Assembly: GCA_018902385.1 (NCBI GenBank)
Contig: JABSSW010000016.1
Span: forward strand, 1-64,000
Length of the DNA: 64,000 nt
Direction: 5' to 3'
DNA from: Physcia stellaris
Taxonomy: Eukaryota; Ascomycota; Lecanoromycetes; Caliciales; Physciaceae
A program made the translations under genes and the position numbers. Of this stretch, positions 59,540 to 64,000 are shown piece after piece; the stretch's first letter is position 1, and each line of letters starts with the position of its first letter. The notes beneath the pieces were generated by a model, which searched no databases, had not been told where the DNA came from, and saw only the letters and a list, made by a program, of their open reading frames with translations.

Positions 59540-62500
59540 ATTATTTATATTACAATACAACGTCAACAATTCGAGAATTCAGATCATGATATCGCTGTTC
59601 GAAACAAAAAACATAAAAAAATTCGATATATTGATCATGCAAAAATCGTGAAAAAATTCATTTCAATTCACGACAAACAACAGATTTTCGCAACAATTCG
59701 AATTATTATACATGTTTGATGCAATCACGAGAATGTGCATGTTCGTCAACAAAAAAATAACGAAAATCGTGTATTTTCACACGTTTCACAACAGAAATTT
59801 GATTTCATTAAAAATGCAAATCGTGAACGACAAAATTATCAACATTCACAACATGTATAATTCATGCAAGAGCAGCGAGAATCTCAACGCGATATTCAAT
59901 TTCAAAAATGCAATGCAAGAGAAAATTAACGAAAAATACGTCGTTGTAAAAGATTTTAATTTGCATCATTTCAATTGAAAAAAATCACATGTGAAAGCAA
60001 ACGCGAACGCATACGAATTCATAATCACGATGAAAAAATATAAATTGAAAAAAATCACATCAATCGAATTAATTACATGAAATAGACACACGAGCGAGAG
60101 CACAATCGATTTCACATACGCAACATCGTTGTTTCGAGACAGCATGATCGAAATCGACATCGACGAAAACATGAACAATCACTCGAATCATCGCTCAATT
60201 AAAACGATATTCAATTTGCGAACGAAAGCGATCGAGTCGAAAATCACAAAAATTTGAACGAAAACAAATATCGATATATTACGCGAGAAATTGCAAACGA
60301 AAATCACGAATAATGAAACGTTCATTTTCAACAACGACACGTACAACAATCAAACAAAAAAAATCGACGATCAAGTTAAAAAATTGATAAAAATCATTCA
60401 AACAATCATCGAAACAATCATTTCGATCAGCAAATCGAATGTTTACGCGAAATCAAAATTCATCGAAAAATGCAAACAAACATCGAGAACGATCAAATCG
60501 ATCAAAAAAAAATATCAAAACAACGACAAAATCGAGAATCTGTGAAAATCGTACAAGAAAGTGAGAAATCGTTTGAGTCACGTAATTTCTAAAATCATGA
60601 AAACACAATACAAAAAAAAAATCGAAGAAAAATGTGATACATCAAACAACATGTGAAAAACATGCAAATGAACAAAAAATCGTATTTCAAAAAAAATTTG
60701 TCTGTCGATTTTACACGATCATTCATTCATGTTGTTCGAAATTGATTCAATCAAAAAAGCATTCATATTGCTGAAAAAATTTTTTTTTTCGTCGTTTACG
60801 ATTGTTTTAATCGACATACAAAAAGTCACATACAATCAGAATTTGAAGTTGAAAAACATACAATTTCACGAAATGACGAAAGTCATAATCAAACAAAACT
60901 CGAACAAAATTTCAAACGACGACGACATAATCAATAAAATATGAAAATGAATAAATGACATAATCGCATCACATTTGCAACGTATATACAACGTCAATTT
61001 GAACGAGAGTTATTATTCGAAACATTTTCGAAAATCGATCACGATCGCATTACGTAAATCAAATAAGAATATTTATTCAATGACGATCTCGTACAAATCA
61101 ATAATTTTACTCAATATTATAAGCAAACTCATGAAATTCATATTGATCAAACGAATCAACTTTTTGACGAAAAACACGATTTGTTGTCACGCACACATTT
61201 CGAAGTCAAAAAATTCGTGTTTACGAAACACGCATTACATTACATGATGAAACGAATACATTCGACATGAAACAAAAAATTGATAATCGTGATCATGTTT
61301 TTCGACGTGATGAGCGTTTTCGACAATATAGCGCGTTTAAAATTGTTACACAATTTCAGAATGAAACGTTTAGACGAAAAATTGATACGATATATTGATT
61401 TTTTTGTTCAATAAAATGACGATATTGAAAACGAGCGAATACGATATCGAATGATTTGAAATATTCATAGAAATTTCACAAAACTCATTTATGTCATCGA
61501 TTTTTTTTCTTTTACAACGCATTTCTATTGAAAACTTTGAAAAAAAAAATATTTCAGCGAACGAATTCGTCGACGATGTAAAAATGCTGACGAAAAATCA
61601 CATTTTCGAAAAATGTAACGATATCATAATCAAAACACACGAAAAAGTTTGCGTATCGTGAACATTGAAACATGAAATGAAATTTGCATTTTTCAAATAT
61701 CAATTCATTTATTTCAATCGAAAAAAAAAACAAACGTCATCGAATCGATATTATTTTTTGAATTCAATCAAAAAATCAAAACAAACAAAAAAATGAAATA
61801 TTTGAACGTCATAATGAACGAAAAACTCAATTGAAAAACACAAATCAATCAAAACAAAACGAAAACATTGAAATTTATAAAAGCATTACGCAATCTCGAC
61901 GACATTACATGAAATATTAAATTTTCGAAAATGAAACAAATGATGCAAACGATTTTCATTTCACAATTCACATACGCATGTTCGATGTGATACACGTCGA
62001 CAAAAAAAAAAAATCACAACAAAAAAATAACGAAAAAATTAGCGAGCGTTCAATATCAAATCGAAAAAATCATAACGAAAACATACAAAACGATTTCGAA
62101 AAAAACGTTCAATATCGAAATCAATTCAATGTTCATGCATTTACGTTTAAACAAATTCATCAATGCGTTCGCAATGAAATTGATAACAAACTCAACATAC
62201 GACACGATTATACGCGATCGTTTTATCAAAAAATCGAAAAACGTCAATTCATTGAAAAAGTTAATGAATAAATTCGAAAAAAGACGAACATCAAAGCACA
62301 CGATATAAAAAAAAATTCTATTTTTTGTCGCATCGTCATGATGAACATCGTCAATTGCACGTATCATGAAAAACAAAAAGAAAGCAAAAAAATATCACAA
62401 AATACAATTAGCAACGAATTCGATCAATTACATATACACAAATAAAAGCGACATTAACGACAAAATGAATGCAACAGCGATATTTTCAAAAACGAAATTT

Positions 62501-63360
62501 ATTACAACGAGAGCGTATTTGAAATTCATTACGTCATACACGATTTATTTTGTTGAATTATATGACATCGTTTTAGCATTGAATATGCGATTGCATTCGT
62601 TTTTGAAATTTGCAAAAAAATCGAAATTCGTCATATCATCGACAATCAGACAGCAATTCAAGCGATATACAATTCGAAAATCAATTTCGATCAATATTTG
62701 ATGAAATGAATAGTTTGATTGATCAACGAATTGCGAAGCAAATATATTGAAATAAAATTGCATTGAATTTCGATTCACATCGATATCGTGAACAACGAGC
62801 AAACAGACGTTGCGATCAAACAAATCACGAAATGAAAATTGAAAAAACGAAATAGAAGAAAGAAAAAAATGAACATCGATCACAAAACACAACAAACGAA
62901 CGTGCAAATGCTGAAAAGCGTCGTCAAAATCGTGATGAATAAATCGATAAAATAACAATGAAATCAAGAATGAAAAAATTGCAACAAAAAAAAAAATTTG
63001 TACAAAATTACATCGAAATTCAATAAAACAATATTGCGATTACACGAAAAATTCACAAAAAAATTCAACGTCATAGCAATACAACTTCGCACGATCAAAA
63101 TAAATTTACGAACGTTTTTATACAACAAAAAACAAATCGAAAATTTCATGTGTTCATGCATATGTAACAAACAAACGATCAAGCACGTGCTTTTCGAATG
63201 CAAAAAACTGAAAAAATTTCGCAAAAATTTATGAATTGACGAAATTAAAAAAACGAAATGAAAAAAAATGAAATTGATGAACGTATTGATCAATTCGATC
63301 AATTTGACGAAAACGACAAAACTCATCGAAAAATTCGAATTTATTGACTATTTACGAGTT
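59540..63360 (+). pseudogene. LINE ORF2: endonuclease, RT, RNase H, C-terminal knuckle
   Basis: Endonuclease: 59712-60170 with M-C-M-F-V-N-K-K, I-N-I-H-N-M-Y-N and V-V-V-K-D-F-N-L-H-H, the last ending in TGA where Trp is expected; the S-T-I-D-F segment near 60100 and N-H-S-N-H-R at 60178-60195 follow. RT: N-K-I-S-N-D-D-D near 60910, I-I-L-L-N-I-I-S-K-L near 61105, M-F-F-D-V near 61295 and F-V-D-D at 61566-61577. RNase H: D-N-Q-T-A-I-Q-A-I near 62640 and L-H-(stop)-I-S-I-H near 62760, then N-N-E-Q-T-D. C-terminal knuckle: C-S-C-I-C-N...H-V-L-F-E-C near 63150-63200. Order and spacing are those of Tad/I-group LINEs. Many TGA codons interrupt it. Confidence 0.85.
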
Positions 63361-63606
63361 TCAGTAACGAACGACGAGAAATAGAGATTGCAAAAAAGTC
63401 GCATTGAATTAGAAATTTTCGTACAAAATGAAAATGAAAAAAAATCATGAAAATAAAGATGTTTGAAGTGGTTTGTTCGAATAGAAAAACAAAACATCAA
63501 GAACAAATAATTTTGTATAGAGTCAAGAACTTTCTAGAAGGTGATTGACTCGATTGTTTTTAGTCGCATAACGGATTCTTAAGGTCGATTTCGAGTGCTT
63601 AATAAA

Positions 63607-63637
63607 TCAATCAATCAATCAATCAATGTACATAGAA
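63607..63637. repeat. LINE (tcaa)5 tail and right target-site duplication
   Basis: (tcaa)5 at 63607-63626 is followed at once by tgtacatagaa (63627-63637), the copy of 57739-57749. Confidence 0.9.
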
Positions 63638-63735
63638 TCGTCATTCTTACACATTACAATTGATCTGGTTTTGATCTGGTTTCTATCAAATACTTCAACA
63701 GATTATGAGTCTGGGCTATTCGCTCGTTATATACG

Positions 63736-64000
63736 CAGTAGCAGTCATGCGACGCTCTATTACAAAGAGGACAGTCAATTCGGCGCTTTACTACATATCG
63801 CGTTGTTGGTTTTACTACATATCACGCTGCTTAGTGGCTTTATTACATATCACATTTCTGTGGCGAGGGCAGTCAATTCGGCGCTCTATTGCAAAGAGAA
63901 CAGTCAATTCGGCGCTTTATTACATATCACGTTGTTGTGGCTTTACATATCACGTTGTCGTGACTCTACTACATATCACGTTGTTGTGGCGAGGTCACCA
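63736..64000. repeat. Minisatellite-like array, cut by window end
   Basis: 'tacatatc.c' occurs six times (about 63792, 63816, 63844, 63921, 63944 and 63970), mostly followed by gttgttgtgg. 'cagtcaattcggcgct' occurs three times (about 63772, 63880, 63901) with a variant at about 63741. The two unit types alternate irregularly. The array is not CpY-depleted. Confidence 0.75.

Larger units (their letters stand above)
57750..63626 (+). mobile_element. Full-length LINE (Tad/I-like with RNase H), heavily mutated
   Basis: The element is 5877 bp between exact 11-bp target-site duplications and ends in (tcaa)5, a typical non-LTR tail. ORF1 has zinc knuckles. ORF2 remnants include an AP-type endonuclease, RT with an F-V-D-D box, RNase H and a C-terminal Cys/His knuckle. 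The interior has lost nearly all CpC and CpT, but the first ~40 bases and the last ~120 bases keep CC, GG, CT and AG. The AT-rich state stops inside the element and does not spread into the flanks. Confidence 0.9.

Overview
The window looks like part of a filamentous ascomycete (Pezizomycotina) nuclear genome of the two-speed, AT-isochore kind. Evidence: genes with ~50-bp introns, an FHA splicing-factor-like protein, a fungal terpene synthase and a type II GT25 enzyme, all in a GC-balanced island, flanked by very AT-rich blocks made of mutated retrotransposons. I cannot name the species.

Layout. 1-1280: plus-strand Gypsy integrase/chromodomain relic cut by the window edge. 3326-23714: a minus-strand Gypsy element (G1) broken open by nested insertions: a ~1.5-kb TIR element (12275-13782, TSD gtcgc), a fragment (5740-6395) and two fuller copies (6594-12139; 16305-22240, the latter with TSD atttg) of a second LTR family, here called Z, whose only recognisable coding part is a Gag-like/C2H2 zinc-finger protein. 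24446-33816: a second Gypsy copy (G2) carrying a nearly unmutated Z piece (27411 to about 29740). About 34640-57749: the GC-balanced island, with an FHA (SNIP1/Pml1-like) gene, a GT25 gene, a decayed DUF5872-like gene, a gene-poor stretch of small uncertain ORFs, a divergent pair of Cys-rich paralogues (51156-52646 and 53402-54391), and an intact five-exon terpene synthase (57127-55723). 57750-63626: a full-length Tad/I-like LINE with exact 11-bp target-site duplications and a (TCAA)5 tail. 63736-64000: a minisatellite-like array.

The main discovery candidate is the mutation process that made the AT-rich blocks. It resembles RIP (C to T on both strands) but in the wrong context. C survives almost only before a purine: CpC and CpT are gone, CpA and CpG are kept. 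Hand counts give 0 CpY among 70 C in 540 bases from two separate blocks, against 12 of 24 in one 60-base line of an island gene. Comparing the two LTRs of single elements, which are identical at insertion, shows the same thing: 26 of 30 transitions are in CpY (or RpG) context. Canonical RIP prefers CpA. As a result reading frames lose Gly, Pro and Trp but gain few stops, so long open frames of false appearance persist (one of 558 codons has no G, P or W). The second candidate is the Cys-rich paralogue pair, whose two-module Cys spacing I do not recognise.
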